This document shows positions 11,687-23,126 of a stretch of DNA of 64,000 nucleotides, in pieces. Source of the stretch: Stenogyne calaminthoides (lineage: Eukaryota > Streptophyta > Magnoliopsida > Lamiales > Lamiaceae); NCBI GenBank assembly GCA_037126765.1, contig JBBCBC010000033.1, positions 9,872,085 to 9,936,084 on the forward strand, given 5' to 3'. Numbering within the stretch: position 1 is the first letter of the stretch; every line of letters begins with the position of its first letter. Under the pieces are notes generated by a model that made no database searches, was not told the DNA's origin, and saw nothing but the letters and a program-made list of their open reading frames with translations. The translations under genes were made by a program, and so were the position numbers.

Positions 11687-13041
11687 CTACGCTCCTTGTT
11701 ACGATGGCACCGACAGTTACCAATGGAAAGGGACCCGCGGTCGATCCCATAGAGGAGATTCAGATCGTGTGGAAGAGATCAACGATTTATTACTGAGACT
11801 ACGATATGGAAGAGAATTTGATTTCTTCCTGTGCCGAATGATCACTTTGTCGTCGATGGAATTTTCGACAGCTACTGTCAATGGGACGTTCTAGACTTGC
11901 CGGCTATGTTGCCGCCACCGTCTCCAATTTTGGCTGCCCTCATGACCGCTATCACAACCAATCCACAACCAAAATCAACACAATTCACCCACCAATACAC
12001 GTCCGACCCTGAGACACACCCTCCAACAGCCACACCAGCAAAACCCTCCTCATTCTGCTGCGATCCCACGTGATTCACCGCGATCCAAGTCGCCATTAGA
12101 CAACCTTCAAGCGCTTCACCGTCAACCACCATGGCAACACCGACCATCCACCACTCGGTTGTCCCATCACCACCACATCGCCGATCTGGAGCACCACCAT
12201 CACCAGCGCAACCCAACACAGTGAACGCGGACCGACAGCCTCACGCCACTGCCCAAGTCATCTCCTCCAGTCTGAAATCAGTAAGCCGCGAGCCCTCCGC
12301 GTGGACCAACTGCACCAATCTCCTTCCCGCAAGCGACCGATGAAGACGATGGTGATAGTTTTTGTTTTGCTGCGCTAATCCCAGATCGTGGACTGTTCAC
12401 GTCGCCTGATGCTCTGTTCATGGATCGTGGGGATAGTGGCCTGTTCGTGGTGCCTAATGCCTTATATGGCTATGGGCCTACTGATTTTGTTGGTGGACAG
12501 GGGCCACATTCTGCCCTAACACAAATTGGGCTAATTGAAATTTTACATAAAGATGGGCCAACTGAAATTCTTTCTGGAGTTGCCCCTCCTAATTTTTTGT
12601 GTGGAAATGAGCATGTTTCTCTTGTTGCTAGGCCTTTCCTTGAACTCCATAGGTCTCGTGGGCCCCAACTTATTGCAAGCAAACAATTTGGGTCTTTTAT
12701 TAATTGGGAAGATTGTGAGCCATGTGATTTCTTTGATCAATTTGGGCATGGACAATTTTTTCAAACTTTTGAGGAATTTAATTGTGGGCCCAAAATTAAT
12801 AGCTATTATTTTTTCATAGCTAATGATAGTTATTTTGCCACTTCTCGAGCACCCCAACTTGCTTATCGTCTTAAGACTTTGGGCCACGTCCGTACTGCAG
12901 ATGTGTTTGACGTCAAGTTTCTTACGGAGTTAATTAATTTTACTTTTGCATTTTCTGGACAGCAGGTTGTCGCCTCTATTACACCGCTGGAGATAATATT
13001 ATTGCAGGTCCGAGGACGAATCTTTTCGAAGCGGGAGAGAA
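11687..13041 (+). other. Internal region of the LTR chain, with weak open frames
   Basis: This 1.35-kb segment between LTR 2 and LTR 3 is less AT-rich than its surroundings and carries several open frames. One starts with ATG at 11703 (MAPTVTNGKGPAVDP). A Pro/Thr-rich frame spans 11831-12073. A 220-codon frame at 12420-13082 runs through the 3' end of the element into LTR 3, finishing VRGRIFSKRERMMEI, which is the Gypsy-type 3' tail. I do not recognise a domain in the upstream parts. They could be decayed gag or host sequence acquired by the element. Confidence 0.5.
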
Positions 13042-13243
13042 TGATGGAGATAATATTGTATTTATTTATTATTTATATTTAATAGTTTAAAATTTTATTT
13101 ATGTTTTAATTAAGTTAGTGGGTGGTTTTAGTTATCCATTATAAATAGACGTCGCAGGAATATTGTAAAGGGAGCTTTGATGATTTATGAAAAAATGAGA
13201 TTATTCTCAGGTAAGGTTTAATCCTTGCAAATTATTGTATCAC

Positions 13244-13596
13244 GGAGCCTTCATTGCTGCTCCTCCAGTAGACTCAAGGCGACACTTCTCTCCATCCAGG
13301 ATTTTCAGGAGTCTCTTTTATTCTTAAAATCATCAGTTTCACACAAAAACCACGATCTTGATCAGAGAAATCCTACTCCCCTAGGGTCAAAACATAGGAG
13401 ATCTTATTCTCTTCGCGAGAACTTCCGGATCGGAGAAGCATTCAGAACGGGCTCCGCGTTCATTTCTCGGTCATTAAGGAATACTTAGGCTTAGAGGGTG
13501 GTCCCCTTTTCTCGCGTAAAATCCCATCGCACCTACTAGTGCCAGGCTCCGCTCGCAATTGAAGAACGAAAGAATTGAATCCCAGATTAGAACTAC
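13244..13596. other. GC-richer insert between two LTRs, organelle-like in style
   Basis: About 350 bp that resemble nothing else in the window. The composition and strings such as CTTCGCGAGAACTTCC and AGGCTCCGCTCGC look like plant mitochondrial DNA. It joins an LTR that has lost its 3' end to one that has lost its 5' end, as expected for filler DNA captured during break repair. The origin is an impression from style only. Confidence 0.35.
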
Positions 13597-14360
13597 TATT
13601 ATTGTATTTATTTATTATTTATATTTAATAGTTTAGAATTTTATTTATGTTTTAATTAAGTTAGTGGGTGGTTTTAGTTATCCATTATAAATAGGCGTCG
13701 CAGGAATATTGTAAAGGGAGCTTTGATGATTTATGAAAAAATGAGATTATTCTCATGTAAGGTTTAATCCTTGCAAATTATTGTATCACGTACTCCGTGC
13801 TGCATCAGATACAAATCAATCAATTTAGAAAATTAATTAATTCGTGGGTCTAAGATAACCCGGCCAAGCGGGTCAAGGATGGGTTGAGTAAAGTGAAATT
13901 GGATCTCAATTGGGATTTGTATGTATACAAATTTGTATCCTAGACTTTGTCTAATTGTAACTAACAATCGTAGCAATTTTCAAAACTCAATCCTATCATT
14001 TATTATCAACATATGATTAAGTCTTGTATGCATTCAGGTGAAACGTGCACTCATAGTGCATTTTAGAACCATGCAACTTATTATACTGAAATATACAATT
14101 TATTAACATACAAATATTAATATAGAAAAATAGTTGCACAATTCAGTCATTCAATGTAAACAAGTTGGATCTTTCAGTTTCATGAATTCTAAAATATATT
14201 ATGTGTCCACGATGCACTTGGATGCACATGAGACCCACTCTATCAATCTCGTCCCTAAATTCAAACGGGCCCTTGCAATTGAGAAGGCGTTCTTTGTCCG
14301 ACCCTTGAAGATTCGAAGATCTTCATTCATCATTAAAACATTAAAAGACGTTCTTCAACA

Positions 14361-14639
14361 AAATTGAAAAAGTTCGTCTGAAATTCACGTTCGATCTTAA
14401 ACAAGACATCAAGTCTTGGATCGACGTTTCAAATATGCCAATTCAAACTCCAGACAAGAATAAGGCGATGACCACTACAAAAAGTCGTCCAAGTCAAGGT
14501 CAAAGTAAATGAAGAGAAGAATCAGAGGAACAAACTAGAGTCTGTACCCGCTAAATTCGACTAATGAATTTAAGAAATCAAGTTGTAAATCCTATTCCGT
14601 ATTTTTATATTAAATTCACTAGATTTGTACTTACAGCGA
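14361..14639. other. Spacer between the two duplication copies
   Basis: About 280 bp with no gene. Short purine-rich text (aatgaagagaagaatcag near 14508) resembles retroelement sequence, but no ends are visible. Confidence 0.35.
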
Positions 14640-15572
14640 AATTAATTCCTTTTTTTCTTATAATAAAATTTCATTCTTTACAAAATGACTCTGTTTGCAT
14701 TGGTGCCTTTCCCCAGGCAGAAATTTACTTTTTTTCTATTTTAAAATTAATTTAATTACTTTATATTAAATTTATATTTGAATTTTGCTTCCTCCCATTC
14801 TAATAAAATGTCATTATAACATATTATATTATTTACATAATATATGATTTTTTTACTTTTTCTCCCGCATTATCTCATATGTACTACAATAATTAAATTT
14901 CACTATCATTTAAAATTTTAAAATCTATAAATGTGTGTTGAGTATTAATTAAGAATAATTTTGGTATATAAAATATCAATAATTTATCTGATATTTTTTT
15001 CAAAATGACATTTAAAATGAAAGAGAAAAAACTCATATGAGAGAGTTTCATGCATGGGACGGGGTACAATTTAACAAAAATTATATTCACCCCTCGTAAA
15101 GTGTCAAAAGTGTCAATGTACCGTCTCATCTGAAACCGTCTTATGCAAGTGTGTGTCTAAAATAAATGGAAGAGAGTACATTTCTTCGACTCCACGTATA
15201 CAAAATAACCCGAAATGGTGTGTCACACGATGAGCACGTGCGACTTTGGCCGAATTAGAGTCAATCCGGGCCACTTTGGCATCAATTTTTAAAATTTTAA
15301 ATTTGTGTATTTTTTTGGCACATGCAAAAAATATACAATAGAACCTTTGAGAGACAGCATCCCTCTCTCTCCCTCTCTAAAAATACATAGCAGCGTTCAT
15401 CCAGTCAAACTCTTTCCGCTATCATCCATCAGTTACTGTCCTTTAAAAGAAATATTTCCAATTCTCAGATTTGAAATGAATAATTTTATTGGCATAAAGT
15501 TGCAATAAATTAATGTTCTTTTAAAAATTTGCAATTTCCATTATATTTTTATTTATTTCTTATAATTCAATA
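14640..15572 (+). repeat. Segmental duplication, copy 2, left part
   Basis: Matches 9165-10705 of copy 1 once the two MITEs and the hairpin insertion there are removed. It ends at attcaata (15572), where the Helitron begins. It holds the single TTAAAAGAA (15443-15451) that shows the unoccupied state of the Mutator-like MITE site. No gene is seen. Confidence 0.82.
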
Positions 15573-15774
15573 TCTATAACTATATAATACTACAATTTCC
15601 CCTTTCTGGTTGTCCGCCTTTTTTTTCTGACCGTTAGATATCTTCTCTTGATCAATCTCAACCATCAATTTTATTTTAATTTTCTACATTAATTTTGTCC
15701 TATATTATTTTTTTTTTTCTTCCTTAATTCTTTAATTAATTTTTCGGATGTGGGCCCATGCAAACAAACAATGA

Positions 15775-16185
15775 GAATGGTGTAATTCCTTAATTAAAAA
15801 TTTGACCCATTAATTCATCCATTAATTTGATCCATTAATTATTCCCTATCTAAGCAATTAATTTGTTAATTATAGAATTGATCATCCACCCATTATTTTG
15901 TATCAAATCTGACGAAGGTGATGGGAAAGTGCATGGTGTAATTCCTTAATTAAATTTGACCAATTAATTCGACCAATTAATTCTTCCCTATCTAAGCAAT
16001 TATTTTTATTAATTATAGATTTGATCATCCACCCATTAATTTGATCGTCCATCTATTATTTTAAAATTAAATTCCTTAATGCATTGTTAAACCATTATCC
16101 ATATATAGCTTTGACCCATTAATTTGTCCTTATATCTAGCAATTAATTGGTTAACTTATAGAATTGATCATCCACCCATTAAATT
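15775..16185 (+). repeat. Subterminal tandem repeats of the Helitron
   Basis: Three diverged units of roughly 110-160 bp share ggtgtaattccttaatta, ccctatctaagcaatta and ttgatcatccaccc. They begin near 15779, 15937 and 16075. They are AT-rich, non-coding and lie within 200-600 bp of the Helitron 5' end. Confidence 0.7.
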
Positions 16186-16462
16186 AATTGTACGTATATA
16201 TATTGCGTCTAGTCCATCACAATTCCACACATTAATACTGAAAACTCTCCTTTCTTTTCTTTGCAGTATTAATTTCCTCTAAAATTATAGAGTAGGAATT
16301 TGCAATTTCTATATTAGGAGGACCAAAGGTTCATCATAATCATAGTAAGAAGCCTTTAAAAATGGTGTAGATTCTTACGAAGGTATTATATAGTTATAAT
16401 TAATTATAAGCCGTATTTTTATTTTTGATTAATTATTTTTAATTTTGCTCTAAAATATTGTT

Positions 16463-17170
16463 TAGATGGTTATGGATTGGACTTCAAGAAACTCGAAATT
16501 CAAACGCGTGCATCTTTGGATGTATTGTATGTTGAGTTAGGACTTCAAGCTCCCGAGGTTCCTCGAGCTAATTCCTTGGATGACAAAGGTGATGTTCATA
16601 CATTGGTTGATTTAGATAATGAAGGTAAATATTTTTATGTTTTCTCTGATTTGTATTAAATATTTATAAAATTTTATTTGTTATGTTTTTACTAATATAT
16701 GTTTCACAGGTATTGGACCAAACTTATCGAATGTTGTTATGGATGAATCCTATGAGCTTACTGTTGATTGCAATCATTCTGAATTCAATAGTCGCCTGGT
16801 ATGAATTGTATTATGTCTAATTTTTATTATATATTATTTTAATTTTGACATCATGTATATATATTGCATATATATTTTAAAAAAAATGTGTCTGTAGTAT
16901 CTTCCAAAGTCTGCGGATCAATTATTTGGAACAGTTGGTTGTAATGTTGCATTGAAAAATTTTGTCACCGGAGAATCTCACATTGTCTAGTATGAACATC
17001 GACTAATAATCACATGTCGTCGGAGGTCATTTCATCGACGCCTAAAAGGTGATTGGAAAAAGGTTGCTACAAGTGTTGGTTTAACCGAATTAAATAAAGT
17101 GAAGTTTTGGAAACAAATAGTTGGAGAAGAGCATGGTGGTGAACCTATAATTTTCTTTGTCATTTTATAA
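16463..17170 (+). pseudogene. B3-domain (REM-like) gene fragment 1
   Basis: Three exons with good splice sites can be read: 16466-16624 (donor GTAAAT), 16710-16798 and 16898-17170. A possible further exon ends at 16382 in compatible phase. Translation gives DFKKLEIQTRASLDVLYVEL, then an acidic linker, then YLPKSADQLFG...RRLKGDWKKVATSVGL. This last part follows the pattern of a plant B3 DNA-binding domain (a Pro-Lys start, a GDW/GW core and a hydrophobic strand after it). Family members are nuclear DNA-binding proteins; the REM branch is mostly reproductive. An in-frame TAG at 16988-16990 interrupts the B3 domain, so this copy is probably dead. No start region is identified. The B3 assignment is from pattern, not from a search. 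Confidence 0.55.
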
Positions 17171-18115
17171 GGAGATTTTGCATTTTCCATTATGTTTGAA
17201 TTTTCTTCATCAGATTATATGTGGTTTTATTTATATGTTTTATCTTGATTGTTTATCGCCTAAATTATTTGTTTTATAAATCATATTAGACAATTTTCAA
17301 TAATATGATTTTTTATTGTGTTATACTTTGGTGCTCATAGTCTTGAACCTATGATTTTCTTTGTCATTTTATAAAGAGATTTTGCATTTTTCATTGTGTT
17401 TGAATTTCCCACAACAGACTAATTGTGATTTTATTTATATGGTTTATTTTTATTGTGTATTGTGTAATGTCGAATCGAATAAATCTAAAAGCGGTGATAG
17501 TTATTTTTTGGCTTTTTGAGTTGAATGTCGGAAAAGGTTAATTTTTGTTTTATTTTCAAAAAAATTAATTTGTTAAATCCAAATCCTGTATATTTTTTTA
17601 GATTTTACAAAAAATTTATTCAGTTCGAATTTTTTAAATATTTTTAATTTACATCCAATTTTATCTATAATCTATATTATTAATTTTATTATATCATATA
17701 AATTATTATTTGGATGATATTTTTTTATATATTTTTTTTATTAATTTATAATTTTAGATATTTTTAGATTAAATATTTAATTCATTTTTAAAACTAACGG
17801 TTTCTGTCCATAAACTAACGGATGGGAACAAAAGTGCCAAAAAAGGACCATTTTGAAACAGTGGGACTAAAACTGTTTTTAAATTCTCTTTATATTATTG
17901 AACAATATTTTTAAAACATAATGATATTCACTGTCATTTTGAATGTACGCCAATTGGTGTTATACTTTGGTGCTCATAATATTGAACCTATGATTTTCTT
18001 TGTTATTTTATAAGGAGATTTTGCATTTTTCATTTTGTTTGAATTTCCCACATCAGACAAATTATGATTTTTTATATGGTTTATTTTGATTGTGTATCGC
18101 ATAAATTATGTGATG
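17143..18115 (+). repeat. Threefold repeat of the fragment-1 3' end
   Basis: The string gaacctatgattttctttgt, followed by a conserved 100-bp AT-rich flank, occurs three times: about 17150-17290, 17345-17465 and 17983-18110. The first copy is the end of the B3-type reading frame, so its 3' end has been duplicated downstream twice. 18116-18950 is AT-rich and holds two copies of a second motif (ttaattaatcttgatctt near 18508 and 18709). No genes are seen there. Confidence 0.65.
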
Positions 18116-19303
18116 CATAATATGAGTATGGATGTATATGGTTTATTTTTAACAAATATCATGTGAGTAATATTTGCCTTAATTTGATCTTAGTTCTAAA
18201 TCAACATATTTTATTTATTTTTTTAAAAGTTATCTAACACTTTGCAAATTCACTACATTAAAACTATAAAATTTGATTATGTGGTATTACGTGTTCAAAT
18301 TTATAAATAGTTAAAAATTTCAATACTAATATCCATTAAAGAAAATGTTGAAATTATTTTGAAGAATATAATTCTCATCATGCTCTTTGATTTTAAAATA
18401 TCGATTTAGTCAGCACTGTATGTGAATTAATCGTGTTTAGTTTATTATGATATATATAATATGTACGATTTTTTGGTGCCAATCGTCCTGAAATGTTGAT
18501 CATTAAAGTTAATTAATCTTGATCTTAAAATTATTTTTTTCATTAATTACTTATTTTATTTTTAATCTTTATTTAATTAAATTAAATATCCCTTTAATGT
18601 ATAGTTGAATTCAAGGCAACTAATTTTATTGTCACTCCTAATTAAAGTGAAGTTCCACCATCCAATATTTTTATTATCAAGCAAAACATTCCTATTCTTT
18701 TAGTTAATTAATCTTGATCTTCAATTTTTTTTTACATCAATTACTTATTTTATTTTTTTTATCTTTATTTAATTAAATACCCATTTAATGAGGGGCTAAA
18801 TTCAAGGCTACTAATGGATTTGTCACTTCTATTTAAAGTGAGCTTTACCATCCAAAATTTTCATTCTCACACAATACATTCTCATTCTTAGTGACTTTAT
18901 TTTTGTTAGAATTTTTACTTTCAAGTTGTATAAAACATATATACAAATTTGAAATTATGAATTTATTTTCTGATGATACAATATTTGAGGACTTATGTTG
19001 TCTTCGAGATGATTTTAAGGATGATAGAAAGTTTCTCAGAAAATTTTATAAATAAATCATCTTAGTCTTGTTTATAGTTTATATATATATATTTTTATAA
19101 AACTAAATATATTTTTTTTTGATCTTTGTTTTATCTATGCAATGATGAATTGAAGTTGTATAACATATATTCAAATATATTTGTTTTTTTCAATACGTGC
19201 TCAACAATTCCAAACTAAATTTGATATATTTTTTTTTGAGCAACTAATTATTTTGAATATTTATTATTTCTATTGATTGATGTTTGTTTAATTTTCCAAG
19301 TAC

Positions 19304-20321
19304 ATGATTATATTATTTCATCAAGGGAAATTACTTAAATTCAAAAATCGAGTCATTTTAGATTTTTTTTTTGATGGATGGGAGGAAATTGAAGAATATT
19401 ACAATTTACAATTCCATTACATAACATTTGCGAAATATAATTTGTGTCGATTTATATTAAATTTACCATCGAAATGGTATCCTAAAAGTTTTTCTCAATT
19501 TTGAGCAATCTTTTAATTATTTTATTAGATTATATTTTCCACTAATTTAAAAATTATTTTTTTTGATTAAAAATATTTTGCGAGAGAGTCATGGAATTAT
19601 TTTATTTCTGATTATTTCCAAATATTCCATAATGACTTGGTATGATTTTTTGGAGTTTGTATTTAAATTTTCATATTTTTTAATGTGTATTTACTAATAT
19701 TATTTATACATACAAATAATACCTCAAATTTGGACCGATATTCATGGTGGAAAGTTTCCAGAATCTGTAGATCTACAGAAGCCGAATGGAGATTTTTGGG
19801 ATATTAAACTAAAATTTTTGAACACACTAGCTTATACATTTAGTGATGGTTGGCAATCATTTGTTGATGCTAATAATGTTAACAAACATGACTATATTTC
19901 TATATACTATGATGGTCTTAACACAATATGGATTAAAGTATGTTCACAACATGGATGTTTGCTTTCAACATTTTCAAACAAAGTCAAATATTTAGATGAA
20001 GGTATGTGCTTTATTTATTATTGTATTGTAAAATATAATATGAAATTATCATAATTTTCAATATTTAAGATATTTAGATGTATTAAATTAAATATATTTT
20101 TTCTATTTTTTATTTTACTTTTTTAGGTGTTCTAAAAGGTAAAATCTAGAAATAAGTGTCGTCATAGTGGTCAGGGTTTGGTTCCTATTGCATCTGATTC
20201 AGACTCATTTTCCCACTTGATTAGTAAATCCAATTTTCATAGAGGTCGATTGGTAAGAGTTTATTATGTAACTTTAGATATTATTATTATTTTTAAATTA
20301 TAACAAGCAAATTTAATGTCG

Positions 20322-20375
<54 letters not shown>

Positions 20376-20662
20376 AATGATATCTACTTTTTAATCTCTT
20401 TATGCAGACTATTCCAAAGTACTTCTGGAAGAATTACAAGAAGTCTGACATCGCATCTTTCAAGTTTTCAATTTTGTTTGTTGGTGAAAAATGTTGGAAG
20501 GTTGGTGTGAAGAAGGAAAAGAAAGGATTAATTTTTCAGTCTGGATTCAAAAGATTTTTGGTAGATAATTCCGTCAAAATTGGTTGTCTTTTTGTATTCA
20601 AAGTTCTTATGCTTGATCTCGAGGTCCATGAGTTGCACTTTAATGTATCCTTATTTCAGTAA
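19304..20662 (+). pseudogene. B3-domain (REM-like) gene fragment 2, with parts of three B3 domains
   Basis: The first part, 19304-19504, reads KNRVILDFFFDGWEEIEEYY, the C-terminal half of a B3 domain. The second, about 19725-20001, reads GGKFPESVDLQKPNGDFWDI and then YTFSDGWQSFVDANNVNKHD, a nearly full B3 domain; it ends at a GTATGT donor. The third, 20127-20252, encodes a linker (RNKCRHSGQGLVPIASDSDS), but only after a one-base frame change near 20140; in the frame set by the previous exon it stops at once. The fourth, 20408-20662, reads TIPKYFWKNYKKSD and ends in its own stop, a further B3 domain. The domain order fits the REM family of plant nuclear DNA-binding proteins. The broken linker exon and missing first half suggest a pseudogene or a captured fragment. 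The intron between the last two exons contains an (AT)n microsatellite. Confidence 0.65.
20324..20372. repeat. (AT)n microsatellite
   Basis: About 24 uninterrupted AT units inside the last intron of the second B3-type gene fragment. Confidence 0.95.
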
Positions 20663-23105
20663 TAATTAAATATGTGAAATTTTATGATCAGTTTATACTA
20701 TTATTTTTATGAATAATACATATTTACATAATTTGTTTAAATTCACATTAACACTTTATGTTATTTTCAATTTTTTCTTTTAACTACCAAATTTTCATAA
20801 ATTTTTATTGCATCTAATGTATATAATTATAGATTTTGACTATAAATATTTTGATGTCTTATTCATTTAATTATCTAATGTACATTATAGTTTGATGATG
20901 TAATATAGTATTATTTTGTTTAAGTAGACCTTTTTAAAATTTAGTGGACAAGAATCCAAGACTTTTAAAAATATATATGTTTTCATTAATTTCATATTTA
21001 ATAAGAAATATTTGATAAGGAGGCCTTTTTAATTTTCGATTCAACTCAAATATTTCTGATACCCGCCATTCCACCATCTATAAATTATCATATATGAAAA
21101 CCTATTAAAAAAATTATTATATATGAAAGCAGTTTATATTATACTTACTTTTGCACACAATTATAATAATTTCAAATATTATAATTTTGATTCCATCCAG
21201 AATATAAACCCTGAAATTACATAGAACAAAAACAATATTTCAAACAAACACGGTTTGACGATTAAGGGTCGTTGTTATTATTGGAGTTGTACACACCACT
21301 TATGAGTTATGTCATCATTTTTAATATATATGCATACAAAGACGTTAATGTGGTCGTTAGACGAATTTAAATTAAATTATTCATATAAAACTTAGCCCAT
21401 ATAAAATTAGAAACTTTACACATCAATTTGGGGTTTCAATATTTTTATTTTATACGTAAAATAATCTTTATTTCTATGAGTTCATCTCTTTGAATTTTAA
21501 TAATATGAAAAAAAATTCACCCCTCTGGTGCTAAACTCCACATTCGTCTCCAAGGAAGAAAACTTTGTTCTGTTAAAAATAATGAGCCATTATATTACTA
21601 GATGGATGTGAGTTTATCTAACATCTACTTAGAAAAGAGATACAAAATGCGTCAGTGAGTAATTATGTGAAAATATTTTTACTTTTTGGATTCTCCCCAC
21701 ATTCCGTCTTATACCAATGATTTATTGAAACAGTAAATGGAACTGGTCAAACTCCAATTAAAATTACATGTGGAGCAAAAACTTTAATTCCAATTAAATC
21801 AATAATAAATATTAATGCATAATTATCATTATTTCTATTTAATTACTGTGATTAGGAGCAGAAAATTTCATTCTAATTAAACCATCAATAAATATTAATT
21901 CCTTAAAATTCGTCCATAATTAATTTTTTAAAATTCCTAAAAATACGTGCATAATCAGTTACATAAATATAGTCAATTGAAATCCATTTATTTCTACACA
22001 CATGTTAAGTCAATTTTGTATAAATAATTACACATATAATTGATCCTTTAATTGGAATAATTAATTTTACGGATCATTTTTTTCAAGTAGAGAATATTAA
22101 TGTTTTTTTATATTTTTTATAATTGTGCATTAATTTATACACTTAATTAGAAGTTTCCAGTTAAATATTAAATTTGTGACTTCCCTTTAATTTTGAATTA
22201 CTTCACATATTATTTTAATTATGTGTATCATTTAAAATTGTCATATACATTTTAAAAATGTGTACGGTTTTGTGGCTATAAATTAATAATTGTAGTTTAA
22301 CTTTTTATACATTTATTTACTTTTTTAAAGGATGATTTAATATTTTATTTATATTTTTACAGCATTAAATTTTTATATAAATAATTTTAAATTAATATCC
22401 ATGGCTTGAAAAGAGTATTGCGGATTTTTAAAAATAATATTATTGAAATAATATAAATTATTTAATGATATAGGAATTCATCACTGATTTTGCGAAAAAA
22501 ACAACTTAAATATAGAAGGAAACCAAAACAGCTCAATTGAAATATCAACCTATGTGTACCTTCTGTTGCAAGGTTAGCCACAACTTTCATGGCATGTATT
22601 TAGGAATCATTATTTATATTAGAGTATGTATATTAAAATAAATTTCAATATTTCTTTAATTTATTTGCATGATTTAAAACATATAATAATATTATTTTAT
22701 ATCAAATATAAATAACTAATTTTATATATAAATAACTTTTAGAACACTATATAGTCTATATCATATATTTATATTTTTAATTATATATCAACATAAAAGA
22801 TTATAGGAAAGGCAATATACAAAATTTTCATATACATTATTTTTTTCAAATTTATATATACTTTAATATGTTTATTAATTTTATCATGTGAGTAATATTT
22901 GATTTAGTTTAATTTTAATTCCAATTAAACATTATTATTATTTTTATGTATAAAATTTTCATTAATATATTTTAATAATTTATATGCAAATAGCAAGCAA
23001 TGATTAAGCATAATTGCAAGCAATGATTAAGCATAAAATTATATTATGTTAGTAAATTTTAAAAAAATTATATTTACTTTCTAAATATTGAAACATGTAT
23101 TGGTG
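20663..23105. other. AT-rich Helitron interior, no gene seen
   Basis: About 2.4 kb of very AT-rich sequence with stops in all frames. I found no Rep or helicase motifs and no transposon ends here. Confidence 0.6.
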
Positions 23106-23113
23106 TATAAATA
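23106..23113 (+). promoter_or_regulatory. TATA box of the RPA-like gene, now separated from it
   Basis: TATAAATA lies 13 bp before the 23127 insertion point. Rejoining 23126 to 37034 places it about 30 bp ahead of a sequence that runs into the RPA-like gene, the normal spacing for a transcription start. The Copia insertion therefore sits in the core promoter or first transcribed bases. Confidence 0.6.
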
Positions 23114-23126
23114 GGTACACTCATCA

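Larger units (their letters stand above)
11172..13812 (+). mobile_element. Chain of four short LTRs with captured-looking internal sequences (non-autonomous Gypsy-type)
   Basis: Four copies of a roughly 215-bp LTR lie in the same orientation: 11177-11396, 11467-11686, 13042-13243 (3' end lost) and about 13597-13807 (first dozen bases lost). They start TGATGGAGATAATATTG and end GTGCTGCATCA. The whole array is flanked by the 5-bp duplication GATAC (11172-11176 and 13808-13812), so it behaves as one insertion. Before LTRs 2 and 3 the sequence CGAGGACGAATCTTTT then GAAGCGGGAGA is the 3' coding end and polypurine tract style of plant Ty3/Gypsy elements. LTR 1 and 2 are separated by only 70 bp, LTR 2 and 3 by about 1.35 kb, LTR 3 and 4 by about 350 bp. 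No protease, RT or integrase is present, so the element needs enzymes from elsewhere. Confidence 0.85.
9135..14360 (+). repeat. Segmental duplication, copy 1 (Helitron-free copy)
   Basis: Two stretches match copy 2 in the same order and orientation. 9135-10718 (minus inserted elements) matches 14640-15572. 10959-11176 plus 13808-14230 matches 40982-41500. Landmarks shared with copy 2 include tacaaaataacccgaa (9494 and 15197), ggcataaagttgcaataaat (10390 and 15490), gtccgagatccct (10979 and 41002) and aagaagaatctgtaaatcga (11104 and 41129). Copy 1 lacks the Helitron and so preserves its insertion site. In exchange it carries insertions of its own at 9654-10140, 10179-10378, 10721-10956 and 11177-13807. 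No gene of the host is recognisable in it. Confidence 0.82.

Noticed and set aside
12470..12887. Open frames opposite or overlapping 12420-13082
   Set aside because: They are shadows of the same sequence in other frames, with low-complexity translation.
18958..19060. First exon of the second B3-type gene (MNLFSDDTIFEDLCC)
   Set aside because: A short frame with a start but no B3 pattern and no clear donor; not enough to call.
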